NCBI RefSeq assembly: GCF_024580955.1
Contig: NZ_JANIKD010000020.1
Location: 1 to 38,169 of the forward strand
Length of the DNA stretch: 38,169 nucleotides
Source of the DNA: Corynebacterium sp. 122RC1
GTDB lineage: Bacteria; Actinomycetota; Actinomycetes; Mycobacteriales; Mycobacteriaceae
Reading direction: 5' to 3'
In this document: piece after piece, positions 1 through 7,067 of the stretch
Layout: each line of letters begins with the position of its first letter
Numbering within the stretch: the first letter of the stretch is position 1
Translations under genes and position numbers: made by a program
Notes under the pieces: generated by a model
The model's input: the letters and a program-made list of their open reading frames with translations, nothing else
What the model was told of the DNA's origin: nothing
Databases searched by the model: none

Positions 1-103
1 CACAGAGAAGAATTGTTGATACGCCCGCGTCCACTATGCAGTATCTGACACAACACCCCACAAACAAAACAACAACTACAGCAACACAACAACAAAATGA
101 TGT

Positions 104-220
104 GTCGGTGGTTATAGCGTCGGGGCCACGCCCGGTCCCATTCCGAACCCGGAAGCTAAGCCCGACAGCGCTGATGGTACTGCACCCGGGAGGGTGTGGG
201 AGAGTAAGTCACCGCCGACC
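104..220 (+). rRNA. rrf: 5S ribosomal RNA
   Basis: Structural RNA of the large ribosomal subunit. The conserved core CCATTCCGAACCCGGAAG and the following GCTAAGCCC are present. The ends pair into the terminal helix: GTCGGTGG at 104-111 with its partner at 212-219, with one G-U pair. The AC-rich sequence at 1-103 resembles a 23S-5S spacer, so the gene is probably the last member of an rrn operon whose 16S and 23S genes lie before the window. The exact ends are uncertain by one to three bases. Confidence 0.95.
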
Positions 221-242
221 TAAAACTAAAAAAACACAAAAG

Positions 243-278
243 ATGATGCGGGGCGCCCCAACAGGCACCCCGCATCAT
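243..278. terminator. Bidirectional terminator between 5S rRNA and the pseudouridine synthase gene
   Basis: Perfect 11-bp arms ATGATGCGGGG (243-253) and CCCCGCATCAT (268-278), with an inner GCC/GGC pairing. T-rich sequence follows on the plus side and an A-run lies on the other side (T-run for the minus strand). It lies between the 3' ends of the rRNA operon and the convergent gene and can serve both. Confidence 0.85.
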
Positions 279-295
279 TTGCATCTTCACACAAT

Positions 296-1282
296 TCACC
301 AGCTCCGCAGAGCCTCAAACCTCCGCGGCACACCGCTGAGTGGATCAACAAACTCCAGCACCTTCGCCGTCAAATGCATCGGCCGAGCATAATCCTCCGC
401 CTCCAAAGGTAAAACCGTAGGATATGCCGGATCACCCAAAATAGGCACACCGGCTTGCAGCATATGCAACCGCAACTGATGCGTCTTGCCCGTCTCAGGC
501 TTCAACACATAACACCCTAGAGAGCCGTCCACTCCATGCAGCTCCTGCAACTCCCGTTCACGCGCGGGTTCCAAACGCGAAACGCCGGCAACAACCGTAA
601 ACGCATTAGGCTCCCCATCAACAATCAACGCCTGCACTTGTCCAGGGGTTTTATCCATACGGGAAGCCCAGCGAGTGCCCGCAGTCACCGAAGCATCAAA
701 AGCTGCAATAGCCTCATACGTTTTCTGCGCTTCGCGGCGAGCAAACAACTCTTGGTACGCGCCCCGCACGGCCTTGTGCTTGGTGAACACCAACACCCCA
801 GAGGTTAGTCGGTCCAGCCGGTGGGCCGGGGCCAAATCGTCGAGTCCGGTTGAACGGCGCAGTTGCACGGTCGCAGTATTCACGATGTGCATACCCCTAG
901 GCATCGTGGCCATAAACGGGGGTTTGTCCACAACAAGCAGGTTGGCGTCTTCAAAAATGATTTCGCACTGATAGGGAAGGGGCTTTTCGGGGAAGGGGAT
1001 ACGGTAGAACCAGAGGTCATCGTGCTCTTGCAGCACCGTTGTTGGTGTCGCCACCGCGAACTTCGGCCCGATGATGACCTCCTGAGCTGCGAAGCGAGCC
1101 TCGAGCCCTGCCTCGTTGTCGCCGTCGGCACGCCTTCTTTGCGTCTTGATGAGGTGCCATGCGAAGTCCCAGGCGGTGGCGCCCACGAACTCGGCGGGGA
1201 CTCGCGCGCGGCTGGGGTTGAGGCCGTCTTTGATTGGCAGAGGGCTGCGCCCGAGGGGAAACTGTACTAGCCTATCTGCCAT
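296..1282 (-). CDS. RluA-family RNA pseudouridine synthase
   Basis: Isomerises uridine to pseudouridine in rRNA or tRNA. The 328-aa protein has an N-terminal extension of about 90 residues and then the RluA catalytic fold. The signature HRLDRLTSG is visible near the middle, and its Asp is the catalytic nucleophile in this family. LVVDKP in front of it and KTHQLRLHM near the C-terminus are the other two family motifs. No S4 domain is seen. The target base cannot be told from sequence. AAGGAG lies 13 nt upstream of the chosen ATG, a rather long spacing. The ATG overlaps, on the other strand, the ATG of the small peptide gene at 1281. The gene is convergent with the 5S gene and shares its terminator. 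Confidence 0.9.
   Translation of the reverse strand: MADRLVQFPLGRSPLPIKDGLNPSRARVPAEFVGATAWDFAWHLIKTQRRRADGDNEAGLEARFAAQEVIIGPKFAVATPTTVLQEHDDLWFYRIPFPEKPLPYQCEIIFEDANLLVVDKPPFMATMPRGMHIVNTATVQLRRSTGLDDLAPAHRLDRLTSGVLVFTKHKAVRGAYQELFARREAQKTYEAIAAFDASVTAGTRWASRMDKTPGQVQALIVDGEPNAFTVVAGVSRLEPARERELQELHGVDGSLGCYVLKPETGKTHQLRLHMLQAGVPILGDPAYPTVLPLEAEDYARPMHLTAKVLEFVDPLSGVPRRFEALRSW
1268..1273 (+). promoter_or_regulatory. -10 box of a leaderless promoter for the 43-aa peptide gene
   Basis: TAGCCT, then 7 nt, then ATG at 1281. This is the spacing expected when transcription starts at the A of the start codon. No convincing -35 is seen. The box lies within the first codons of the divergent pseudouridine synthase gene. 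Confidence 0.45.
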
Positions 1283-1412
1283 GGATTTAAATGCACTCCT
1301 TCAGCCGGTTGTTGACTTCTTTTCGCAGGGTATTGGCGCAGTGATTGCGCGCGTACTGCAGGCCATTTTCATGGTACTGTACCCCGCAAACGCCCCCGCA
1401 GCACACATCTAG
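1281..1412 (+). CDS. 43-aa amphipathic peptide, possible PorA/PorH/ProtX-type envelope peptide
   Basis: The 43-residue product begins MDLNALLQPVVDFF and ends YPANAPAAHI. It contains a stretch of about 30 residues rich in V, I, L, F and A, with few charges (two Asp, one Arg, one His), patterned like an amphipathic helix, and no signal peptide. Length, lack of a signal sequence and the opening MDL/DFF pattern recall the short mycolate-linked pore peptides of corynebacteria (PorA, PorH) and the small peptide ProtX. That is a resemblance, not a family assignment. A TAnnnT -10 box 7 nt upstream fits leaderless expression. Its ATG shares two bases with the ATG of the divergent pseudouridine synthase. 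It is too short for most gene callers. Confidence 0.55.
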   Translation: MDLNALLQPVVDFFSQGIGAVIARVLQAIFMVLYPANAPAAHI

Positions 1413-1613
1413 GGCAGCGCCCTCGCCACTCGTAACCTGCTCATACTGCGCAGCGGATTCCCTATTGCGGGGGCTTGTCCTCTGGCAAACACTGGTCATG
1501 ACCAGTTGCGTGGCGTTAGGATGAAGATAGTTCGCACCGCGCAGGCGGTCAAGGGGTTCAAAGGCCCGCCCCAACGTCGCAAAGGGCTGAGAAAGGGCAA
1601 TGAAGGGTGAGTC
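1413..1613 (+). promoter_or_regulatory. Intergenic region before the universal stress gene
   Basis: About 200 bases without a gene. It contains the 16-bp perfect palindrome at 1491-1506 (listed separately) and the Shine-Dalgarno-like GAAGGG a few bases before the ATG at 1614. I see no clear -35/-10 pair. Confidence 0.5.
1491..1506. promoter_or_regulatory. 16-bp perfect palindrome, candidate operator
   Basis: ACTGGTCATGACCAGT is perfectly self-complementary and lies about 108 bp upstream of the universal stress gene. The core TGGTCATGACCA differs by one base from TGGTCATAACCA at 29451-29462 in the farR promoter. TGGT-N4-ACCA is the kind of dyad bound by GntR-superfamily repressors. The binder is unknown. 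Confidence 0.5.
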
Positions 1614-2513
1614 ATGTCCGTTGAAAATATCGTCGTCGTAGCAGTTGATGGGTCCGACGCCTCCAAGAACGCCGTGCGCTGGGCTGCAAACACCGCAAAC
1701 AAGCGAGGGATCCCCCTGCGCCTAGCTTCTAGCTACACCATGCCGCAGTTCCTCTACGCAGAGGGAATGGTGCCGCCGCAAGAGCTGTTCGAGGAGCTCC
1801 AGGCAGAATCCATGGAGATCATCGAGGCCGCACGCAACATTGCGTTCGAGGTAGCCCCAGACCTCAAGGTGGGCTACACCGTTGCTGAGGGGAGCCCGAT
1901 CGACATGCTCCTTGAAATGTCTGAAACCGTCACCATGATCGTGATGGGCTCCCGCGGCCTGGGCGGCCTTTCCGGCATGGTGATGGGCTCCGTCTCTGCG
2001 GCCGTAGTCAGCCACGCGCACTGCCCGGTGGTTGTGGTACGCGAAGACAACCAGGTCACTGAGGCCAACAAGTACGGCCCCGTGGTGGTAGGCGTAGATG
2101 GTTCCGACGTCTCCCAGCGCGCCACGGACTTCGCATTCCAGGAGGCGCAAGCTCGTGGGGCGAAGCTGGTGGCTGTGCACACGTGGATGGATATGCAGGT
2201 GCAGGCTTCCCTCGCCGGTTTGGCCGCAGCGCAGCAGGACTGGGAAGAGATCGAACGCGAGCAGACCGCGCTTCTGCATGAGCGCATCGAGCCTATGCTC
2301 AACAAATACCCAGGCGTGGAGGTGGAAATGGTGATTGCCCGTGACCGGCCGATCCGTGCCCTCGTGGAGAACGCTACCGACGCCCAACTGCTCGTGGTCG
2401 GCTCTCATGGACGAGGCGGGTTCCGCGGCATGCTGCTCGGCTCCACCTCCCGTGCACTGCTCCAGCAGGCACCATGCCCGCTGGTGGTTGTGCGCCCAAA
2501 TGAAGGCGCCTAA
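1614..2513 (+). CDS. Universal stress protein, two tandem Usp domains
   Basis: Cytoplasmic ATP-binding stress protein of 299 aa made of two Usp domains (about 1-145 and 152-296). Each starts with a beta strand and VDGS: VVVAVDGSDAS and VVVGVDGSDVS. Each ends with the nucleotide-binding loop G-x2-G-x9-G-S: GSRGLGG at 112-118 and GSHGRGG near 263-269, followed by MGS and LGS. These motifs predict the ATP-binding subtype. Usp proteins respond to starvation, oxygen limitation and other stresses, and the precise role varies. The ATG has GAAGGGTGAG just upstream. A strong terminator follows at 2584, so the gene is probably transcribed alone. In C. glutamicum a Usp gene occupies the same position near mcbR (from memory). 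Confidence 0.92.
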   Translation: MSVENIVVVAVDGSDASKNAVRWAANTANKRGIPLRLASSYTMPQFLYAEGMVPPQELFEELQAESMEIIEAARNIAFEVAPDLKVGYTVAEGSPIDMLLEMSETVTMIVMGSRGLGGLSGMVMGSVSAAVVSHAHCPVVVVREDNQVTEANKYGPVVVGVDGSDVSQRATDFAFQEAQARGAKLVAVHTWMDMQVQASLAGLAAAQQDWEEIEREQTALLHERIEPMLNKYPGVEVEMVIARDRPIRALVENATDAQLLVVGSHGRGGFRGMLLGSTSRALLQQAPCPLVVVRPNEGA

Positions 2514-2860
2514 ATGCCGTTGATTGGGTGCAGAACAGGCGTGTAATATGCGCGTAAATGCAAGTGTTACATAATTGTTACAGCCCGCCTTTACCTACTG
2601 GTGAGGGCGGGTTTTCTGATAGTGGACAAGTACACAAGTTCCTATAACTGCAGCTTGAGAGGTGCAGCAACGTTGCGGTTCACGTAGGGTGGGGGAAGTT
2701 GGGAAACTTAACAATAATTTCTTGAGTCAAACTGTGTCCGCTCTGAATCGATAATAGATTGTTTATCGCTCGCTCAGATGTTCAGGACCTAAAAGAAACT
2801 TACGAATTGTTGATAATTCATTTCAACGTGAAATTGAAAACAAATTTTTAAGGAGTTGTT
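2514..2860. other. 347-base gene-free stretch between the stress-protein genes
   Basis: It holds the Usp terminator (2584-2615) and an AT-rich leader for the GlsB-type gene. A small dyad AAGTT-GGGA-AACTT lies at 2696-2709 and a GTTACA direct repeat near 2565-2582. AT-rich patches around 2750-2770 could hold a -10, but no -35/-10 pair has good spacing, so no promoter is called. I see no coding sequence in it. Confidence 0.5.
2584..2615 (+). terminator. Rho-independent terminator of the universal stress gene
   Basis: A 12-bp stem pairs 2584-2595 with 2600-2611, including two G-U pairs, around the loop TACT. TTTT follows at 2612-2615. Confidence 0.85.
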
Positions 2861-3124
2861 ATGCCATCCCTCGGTTTTATCGGTTGGATTATCATTGGCG
2901 GCCTGGCAGGCTGGATTGCCTCCAAGATTAAGGGCACTGACGCAGAACAGGGCGTTCTGCTGAACATCATCGTAGGTGTTGTTGGCGGCTTCATCGGCGG
3001 CTGGCTGCTCACCCTCATCGGCTTCGACGTTGCCGGTGGCGGCTGGATCTTCAGCTTTGTTACGTGCTTGATTGGTGCAGTGATCCTGCTGACCATCGTG
3101 AATATGGTGCGCGGACGCAAGTAG
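2861..3124 (+). CDS. GlsB/YeaQ/YmgE-family stress membrane protein (transglycosylase-associated)
   Basis: An 87-aa integral membrane protein with three hydrophobic segments (about 5-24, 33-57 and 62-83). Glycine-rich motifs such as GGLAGWIASKI and GVVGGFIGGWLL characterise this family. It was once named transglycosylase-associated, but the biochemical role is not established; related genes are induced by stress. The start is fixed by a strong AAGGAG at 2850-2855, 5 nt before the ATG. It follows the universal stress gene in the same direction but has its own terminator, and an AT-rich leader lies between them. A protein of this type beside a Usp gene is also found in C. glutamicum near mcbR, as far as I recall. 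Confidence 0.88.
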   Translation: MPSLGFIGWIIIGGLAGWIASKIKGTDAEQGVLLNIIVGVVGGFIGGWLLTLIGFDVAGGGWIFSFVTCLIGAVILLTIVNMVRGRK

Positions 3125-3142
3125 GCGCTTCGCAGCACGCAA

Positions 3143-3173
3143 AGCCTCAGCCCGTATGGGCTGGGGCTTTTTT
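3143..3173 (+). terminator. Rho-independent terminator of the GlsB-type gene
   Basis: The stem pairs AGCCTCAGCCC (3143-3153) with GGGCTGGGGCT (3158-3168) with one mismatch-type pair, around the loop GTAT. A T-run follows. Confidence 0.9.
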
Positions 3174-3251
3174 GCGCACTGGGGCACCTCAACAACGCAA
3201 GGTTCTCCTGGCTGGAAAGCCCCATCGGCCAATCAAACCGCAAAATACCGA

Positions 3252-3280
3252 TTGAATAGACCGATCTGTTCGTTTATAGT
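3252..3280 (+). promoter_or_regulatory. mcbR promoter
   Basis: -35 TTGAAT at 3252-3257, 17-bp spacer, -10 TATAGT at 3275-3280. It is the best sigma-A-type promoter in the window. The spacer contains the half-conserved McbR box described next. Confidence 0.75.
3257..3272. promoter_or_regulatory. Candidate McbR autoregulatory operator
   Basis: TAGAC-CGATCT-GTTCG. The C. glutamicum McbR box is TAGAC-N6-GTCTA (established). Here the left half is perfect, the 6-nt spacing is kept, and the right half matches only partly. Its place between -35 and -10 fits repression of its own gene. Confidence 0.55.
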
Positions 3281-3345
3281 GGAACGCAGTGCCTTATTGG
3301 GGCATGCACAGGTCTTCAACACGTCAAAGGCAAGGAGAAGCGTAG

Positions 3346-3984
3346 GTGGCAACCTCCACAGCGGCATCTGGTGCTAAGAAGAGTGCTTCGCGCCGCCGAA
3401 ACCGCCCGAGTCCACGTGAGCGGCTCCTGCAAAGCGCCACCACGCTGTTTACCACTGAGGGTATCCGCGTGATCGGCATTGACAGGATTCTCCGTGAGGC
3501 GGACGTTGCCAAAGCCAGCCTGTACTCCCTGTTCGGTTCCAAGGACAAGCTGGTCATCGCATATCTTGAGGCCCTAGACGAGCAAGCGCGCGCAGACTAC
3601 TACGCGCGCTGTGAGGGCATGAAGGACCCGGAATGGAAGATCCTCGCCTTCTTTGACCAGTGCATTGAGGAGCAGCCCAACGCGGACTTCCGTGGTTCGC
3701 ACTTCCAAAACGCGGCGAATGAATACCCGCGCCCGGAAACGGAGACCGAGCGGGAAATCGTTGCAGTGGTCCACGAACACCGCCGCTGGGTGCTGCAAAC
3801 CCTCACTGACCTGCTGGAGGAAAAGAATGGCTACCCTGGGGTGACCCAGGCACAGCAGCTCATGATTTTCCTTGACGGTGGTCTGGCCGGCGGGCGCCTC
3901 AACCGCAATTTGGATTCGCTGCGCACCGCTCGGGACCTCGCATTGCAGTTGTTGTCTGCTCCGCCAGCGGATTACTCCATCTAG
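3346..3984 (+). CDS. mcbR: TetR-family repressor McbR (methionine/cysteine regulon)
   Basis: A 212-aa TetR-type regulator. Residues about 23-72 form the DNA-binding domain: RERLLQSATTLFTTEGIRV, then the helix-turn-helix IDRILREADVAKASLYSLFG. The C-terminal domain contains FFDQCIEE, GSHFQNAA and a final APPADYSI, which match my memory of C. glutamicum McbR closely. McbR represses methionine, cysteine and sulfur-assimilation genes, and S-adenosylhomocysteine releases it from DNA (known). The start is GTG, set by AAGGAG at 3332-3337. It has its own strong promoter with a partial McbR box. The stop codon interlocks with that of the convergent insertase gene in CTAG (3981-3984). Synteny with the Usp and sortase genes supports the name. 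Confidence 0.9.
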   Translation: MATSTAASGAKKSASRRRNRPSPRERLLQSATTLFTTEGIRVIGIDRILREADVAKASLYSLFGSKDKLVIAYLEALDEQARADYYARCEGMKDPEWKILAFFDQCIEEQPNADFRGSHFQNAANEYPRPETETEREIVAVVHEHRRWVLQTLTDLLEEKNGYPGVTQAQQLMIFLDGGLAGGRLNRNLDSLRTARDLALQLLSAPPADYSI

Positions 3985-5201
3985 TTCGACGTCTCGCTGC
4001 CGCGTGCCTCATCGTCTCCTGACCCCAAGTTCTCAGCCACCGTTTCATTAACTGCACCACGCTTCGCCGCTCGCTTCGCGCGGATCCGCTCCATGCGCTC
4101 ATTCATGCGCTCTTTGGTGAGCTCTGACTCAATGGCGCTGCGCTGTTTACGGATCTCCTTCTTCCGCGCCTTCTCGGCGGCCGCGGCATCAATGCGTTCT
4201 TGTTTCAAATCCTTGAGCGCCTGGCGATGCTCCGCAGCCTTGCTTGGCTGGGTGATGCTGCGGATCCGATGGCTGCGCAGGGACCGCTTGTACGCGCGGA
4301 GTTCGCTGCGCCGCTGCTGGCGCTGGGCGCGTCGGGAAGCTTGGAAGTCTTTGTGCTCCTGGTCAAAGGGATAGCGCAGAGTGATGATGGTGTATACAAG
4401 CGCCGTTTGGAGGAAGGTCCAGGTGTTGTTGGCGAACCAGTAAAGGATGATGGCCACGGGGATTGGGCCGGTGATACCGATCATAAGGAGCATGAGGGGG
4501 GCGATCACCACGAAGGCCGCGAGGATGTTGTTCATCTTGACGTTGAACTCGATGTCGTGGTCCGTGGTGTAGCGGTTTCGGATCACGGAAATCAGCATGT
4601 TGATCATGGTGAACCCGCAGGCAGCGAGCAGCCACGGGGTGATGAAGTTCTGCACAGCCTCTTGAGTGGTACCCAGGCGGTTGAGGGCTTCGTCAGACAT
4701 GGCGATGTACGCCGGCAGGGGGACGTCGTTGATCCGAACCTCCAGGAAGGAACGAACATTATCCGAGGTCAGTAGGCCAATCGGAGCGTGCTGCGCTGTG
4801 TCCAGGCCCTCGGTGGGGCGCGCCATGCGCAGCAACACCTGGTAAAGCCCCAGGAACACGGGCACCTGAATGAGAGCTGGCACACATCCGGCTAAAGCAT
4901 TGTAGTTATACTCTTTTGCTAATTCTTTGTTGAGCTGGCGCTGCTTTTCAATGGATTCGCGGTCCGTTTTCTCGCCATATTCCTGACGGATTCGGTACTG
5001 GTGCGGGCGCATGAGCACCCCGAGCCGCGCGGACTTGCTTTGCATCCAGAAGAATGGCGCGATCAGGCTGCGCACCGTCACAACGAGCGCGAAGATGGAT
5101 GCGATCCACGCGGTGTCCTCGGCCAACCCAAAAGTGCTGGTGAACAGCCAATGCCACAGGCGCATGATGCCTGATACCGGGTAGATGAACCATTCCAACA
5201 T
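3981..5201 (-). CDS. YidC/Oxa1-family membrane protein insertase (locus distinct from oriC)
   Basis: Inserts and folds proteins in the cytoplasmic membrane, alone or with SecYEG. The 406-aa product starts MLEWFIYPVSGIM and has the Actinobacterial YidC layout of about five membrane segments. The conserved Arg of the hydrophilic groove is in TVRSLIAPFF. The cytoplasmic loop is charged and is followed by LAGCVPALIQVPVFLGLYQVL. The tail from about residue 290 is long, strongly basic and probably helical (RRAQRQQRRSEL and similar). The open frame runs 48 codons further upstream, but this start has AAGGAG 13 nt upstream and begins exactly where the family homology begins. rnpA, rpmH and jag, neighbours of the main yidC at oriC, are absent, so this is probably a second copy. 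It ends convergently with mcbR, sharing CTAG. Confidence 0.85.
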   Translation of the reverse strand: MLEWFIYPVSGIMRLWHWLFTSTFGLAEDTAWIASIFALVVTVRSLIAPFFWMQSKSARLGVLMRPHQYRIRQEYGEKTDRESIEKQRQLNKELAKEYNYNALAGCVPALIQVPVFLGLYQVLLRMARPTEGLDTAQHAPIGLLTSDNVRSFLEVRINDVPLPAYIAMSDEALNRLGTTQEAVQNFITPWLLAACGFTMINMLISVIRNRYTTDHDIEFNVKMNNILAAFVVIAPLMLLMIGITGPIPVAIILYWFANNTWTFLQTALVYTIITLRYPFDQEHKDFQASRRAQRQQRRSELRAYKRSLRSHRIRSITQPSKAAEHRQALKDLKQERIDAAAAEKARKKEIRKQRSAIESELTKERMNERMERIRAKRAAKRGAVNETVAENLGSGDDEARGSETSN

Positions 5202-5461
5202 GGGCGTGAACGCTCTCCTTGCTCTGCCGCTCACTGCGGGTAGTGGGGGCTTCTGGTGTTGCTTCTCGGGCACTGTCTGGCACTGCCGACGCCGCCACGC
5301 GCCGCACCACTCAGCGTTGCCCGGCGCTCGCAGGGCCACAGGCACGGCTTGAACGGCTTAATACTACCCACAGCTTGCTGGGGCTACCGCTTTGTGAGCA
5401 CAAAAGGCTAGACTGCAAGGCGCATGCTTTCAAGAAACTGTGAGGACAAGCGCTTTTCACT
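5202..5461. other. Divergent spacer between the insertase and sortase genes
   Basis: It holds the start signals of two divergent genes. TAGACT at 5409-5414 is a possible -10 for the sortase gene, giving a leader of about 40 nt with GAGGA at 5441-5445. AAGGAG for the insertase lies at 5215-5220 on the minus strand. No other gene is seen. Confidence 0.4.
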
Positions 5462-6298
5462 ATGAGTACTTCAACCATCAGCGCGCCTGGGGGACACACG
5501 CAGAACCCACAGCCACGCCGTTCCAAGGTATCCATCTCCCAGGTCATCGGCGAGTTGTTGCTCACCGTGGGTGTGGTGCTGTTCCTGTTCGCGTTCTATG
5601 AGTCCTATTGGACCAACATTGCTTCCGGCAAGGCCAACGCGGCTGCGGACGCGCAAATGGAGGAGCAGTGGCAGAACCAGCGCGTGAACCCGCGCGGGCA
5701 GATTACCCCGGCGCTCGGTGATGCGTTTGCGCGCCTCTACATCCCCACCTTTGGCTCTGATTTCCAGTTCGCCGTAGTGGAGGGCACCTCTGATGAGGAT
5801 TTGAACCGCGGCCCAGGGCGCTACGTGGATACGCAGATGCCGGGTGAGGCTGGCAACTTTGCCATCGCCGGGCACCGCGTGGGCAAGGGCGCACCGTTCA
5901 ATGACCTTGGCAACCTGCAGACCTGTGACGCCATCGTGATCGAAACCCAAACCGCGTGGGAGGTGTACCGGGTGCTGCCGATCGACGCCCAAGGTGAAGC
6001 TCGCCGCACCGAGGCCCTGGACTGCTTCACCCCGGAGCAGACCGAGCGCATGATCAGCGGCGAATACGCCGGCGTGAACGGCCGCTACATCACCACTCCT
6101 GGTGATATCAACACCATCAGCGCGGTTCCCGGCACGGACATCATCACCGCGGACCCAGGCATGGAAAAGATGATCACGCTGACCACCTGCCACCCGCAGT
6201 TCTCAAACGCGGAGCGCATGATCGTCCACGGTATGCTCACCGATTCCATCCCCAAGGTTGGTGACGACTCCCGCCCAGCCGTACTCCAGGAGGCATAA
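5462..6298 (+). CDS. srtF: Class E (housekeeping) sortase
   Basis: A membrane-bound cysteine transpeptidase that cuts surface proteins at an LPxTG/LAxTG-type signal and attaches them to peptidoglycan. The 278-aa protein has a short cytoplasmic N-terminus, one membrane anchor (about 28-47) and an extracellular sortase domain (about 88-265). The catalytic residues are visible: His138 in AIAGHRV, Cys243 in TLTTCHP and Arg252 in NAERMIV. TLTTC and the domain layout are typical of class E. In C. diphtheriae srtF lies between mcbR and hrrSA (from memory), and the same order here supports the name. Class E enzymes commonly prefer LAxTG, matching the LAQTG signal at 18817-18831. The next gene starts 5 nt downstream, so the two are probably co-transcribed. 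SD-like GAGGA is 16 nt from the ATG, a weak point for this start. Confidence 0.88.
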   Translation: MSTSTISAPGGHTQNPQPRRSKVSISQVIGELLLTVGVVLFLFAFYESYWTNIASGKANAAADAQMEEQWQNQRVNPRGQITPALGDAFARLYIPTFGSDFQFAVVEGTSDEDLNRGPGRYVDTQMPGEAGNFAIAGHRVGKGAPFNDLGNLQTCDAIVIETQTAWEVYRVLPIDAQGEARRTEALDCFTPEQTERMISGEYAGVNGRYITTPGDINTISAVPGTDIITADPGMEKMITLTTCHPQFSNAERMIVHGMLTDSIPKVGDDSRPAVLQEA

Positions 6299-6303
6299 AC
6301 AAC

Positions 6304-6456
6304 ATGTACGGACTTTTCTGGCGCAGCCTGCCTGGGCCTTTCATCGTGAAGTTGCTCATCACCCTGGCGGTGCTCGTGGGGGTATTCTTCCTGCTCATGG
6401 AAGTGGTGTTCCCCTGGGTGTCCACCATGATGCCCTACAACGACGTAGCAGTCTAG
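6304..6456 (+). CDS. 50-aa sortase-linked membrane protein
   Basis: It begins MYGLFWRSLPGPFIVKLL, has one membrane segment (about 14-36) and ends FPWVSTMMPYNDVAV. A protein with the pattern WRxLPGP - hydrophobic helix - FPWV is common next to class E sortase genes in Actinobacteria (from memory); its function is not known to me. AGGAGG near 6287-6292 overlaps the end of the sortase gene and lies about 11 nt before the ATG, so translational coupling is likely. The context suggests a partner of the sortase or a factor for its membrane placement, which is inference. Confidence 0.75.
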   Translation: MYGLFWRSLPGPFIVKLLITLAVLVGVFFLLMEVVFPWVSTMMPYNDVAV

Positions 6457-6479
6457 GCAGCCCCGCCCCGGTATAGCAG

Positions 6480-7067
6480 TTACAATCCGAGGCGGTTGAT
6501 AGCCTCCAGCGCGATGCTTTCCGCCTTCACAGACTGATTCTGGTTACTGAACACCACCACGGCGATGTTGCCCTTCTGTACGGCATATTTGGAGCCGAAC
6601 TCGTTGCCGATGCGCCCGCCCATCCAGCCGTCTGGATCATCCGCGGGTGGGTTTACCGGCTCAGTCTCCGCGATCGGGGCGGCCCAGTTCACCACGCGAA
6701 TCGCCGACTCCTGATCCGGCATATGACGCACAATCACCGTGGCCTGCGGCTCCTCGGGGTAGGACCAGAACACACAGGCGGGGGTGTCAAAGCGGGTGTC
6801 AATGCCTACGCCGGTCATGCGCTGGCCGTTGGTGTCTGCCACCCATTGCGTATCCAGGTACGGGCACTCTTCCCAGGACTCGCGTCCACCGGGGACCTCC
6901 GGGAGGGCGTCAATAGGCAGGCCCTGGTCAAGCACCGCGGCTTCAGAGGCCGACGCCACCGCCTCGGTTGCCTGCGCACTCGTTTCCGTTCCACTCGGTT
7001 GATTTCCGCAAGCGCTAAGCGCCAGGGCGGCGGTGGTGAGCACGGGAAGCAGTAAGGTACGAGTCAT
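6480..7067 (-). CDS. Secreted lipoprotein, DUF2020-type
   Basis: A 195-aa exported lipoprotein. The signal peptide MTRTLLLPVLTTAALALSAC ends in a lipobox with the lipidated Cys at residue 20. A Ser/Ala/Glu-rich linker follows, then a compact domain with CPYLDTQWV, ACVFWSYPEEP and NKE-poor beta-like segments, which I recognise as DUF2020. The function is unknown. The ATG is chosen because it starts the signal peptide and because TAGGCT lies 7 nt upstream with TTGGTG 17 nt further, a good leaderless promoter. The frame is open for 34 more codons, without signal-peptide logic. The ATG shares two bases with the divergent hrrS start. A lipoprotein next to hrrSA might sense envelope state, but nothing in the sequence shows this. 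Confidence 0.82.
   Translation of the reverse strand: MTRTLLLPVLTTAALALSACGNQPSGTETSAQATEAVASASEAAVLDQGLPIDALPEVPGGRESWEECPYLDTQWVADTNGQRMTGVGIDTRFDTPACVFWSYPEEPQATVIVRHMPDQESAIRVVNWAAPIAETEPVNPPADDPDGWMGGRIGNEFGSKYAVQKGNIAVVVFSNQNQSVKAESIALEAINRLGL

Noticed and set aside
3600..3606. Possible mobile-element or prophage influence because of the Lsr2-type gene and many repeats
   Set aside because: No transposase, integrase, att-like direct repeats or AT-rich island was found; gene order is that of the conserved corynebacterial core.
3981..5201. Chromosome origin region, suggested by a YidC gene
   Set aside because: No dnaA, rnpA, rpmH or jag gene and no DnaA-box cluster is present.
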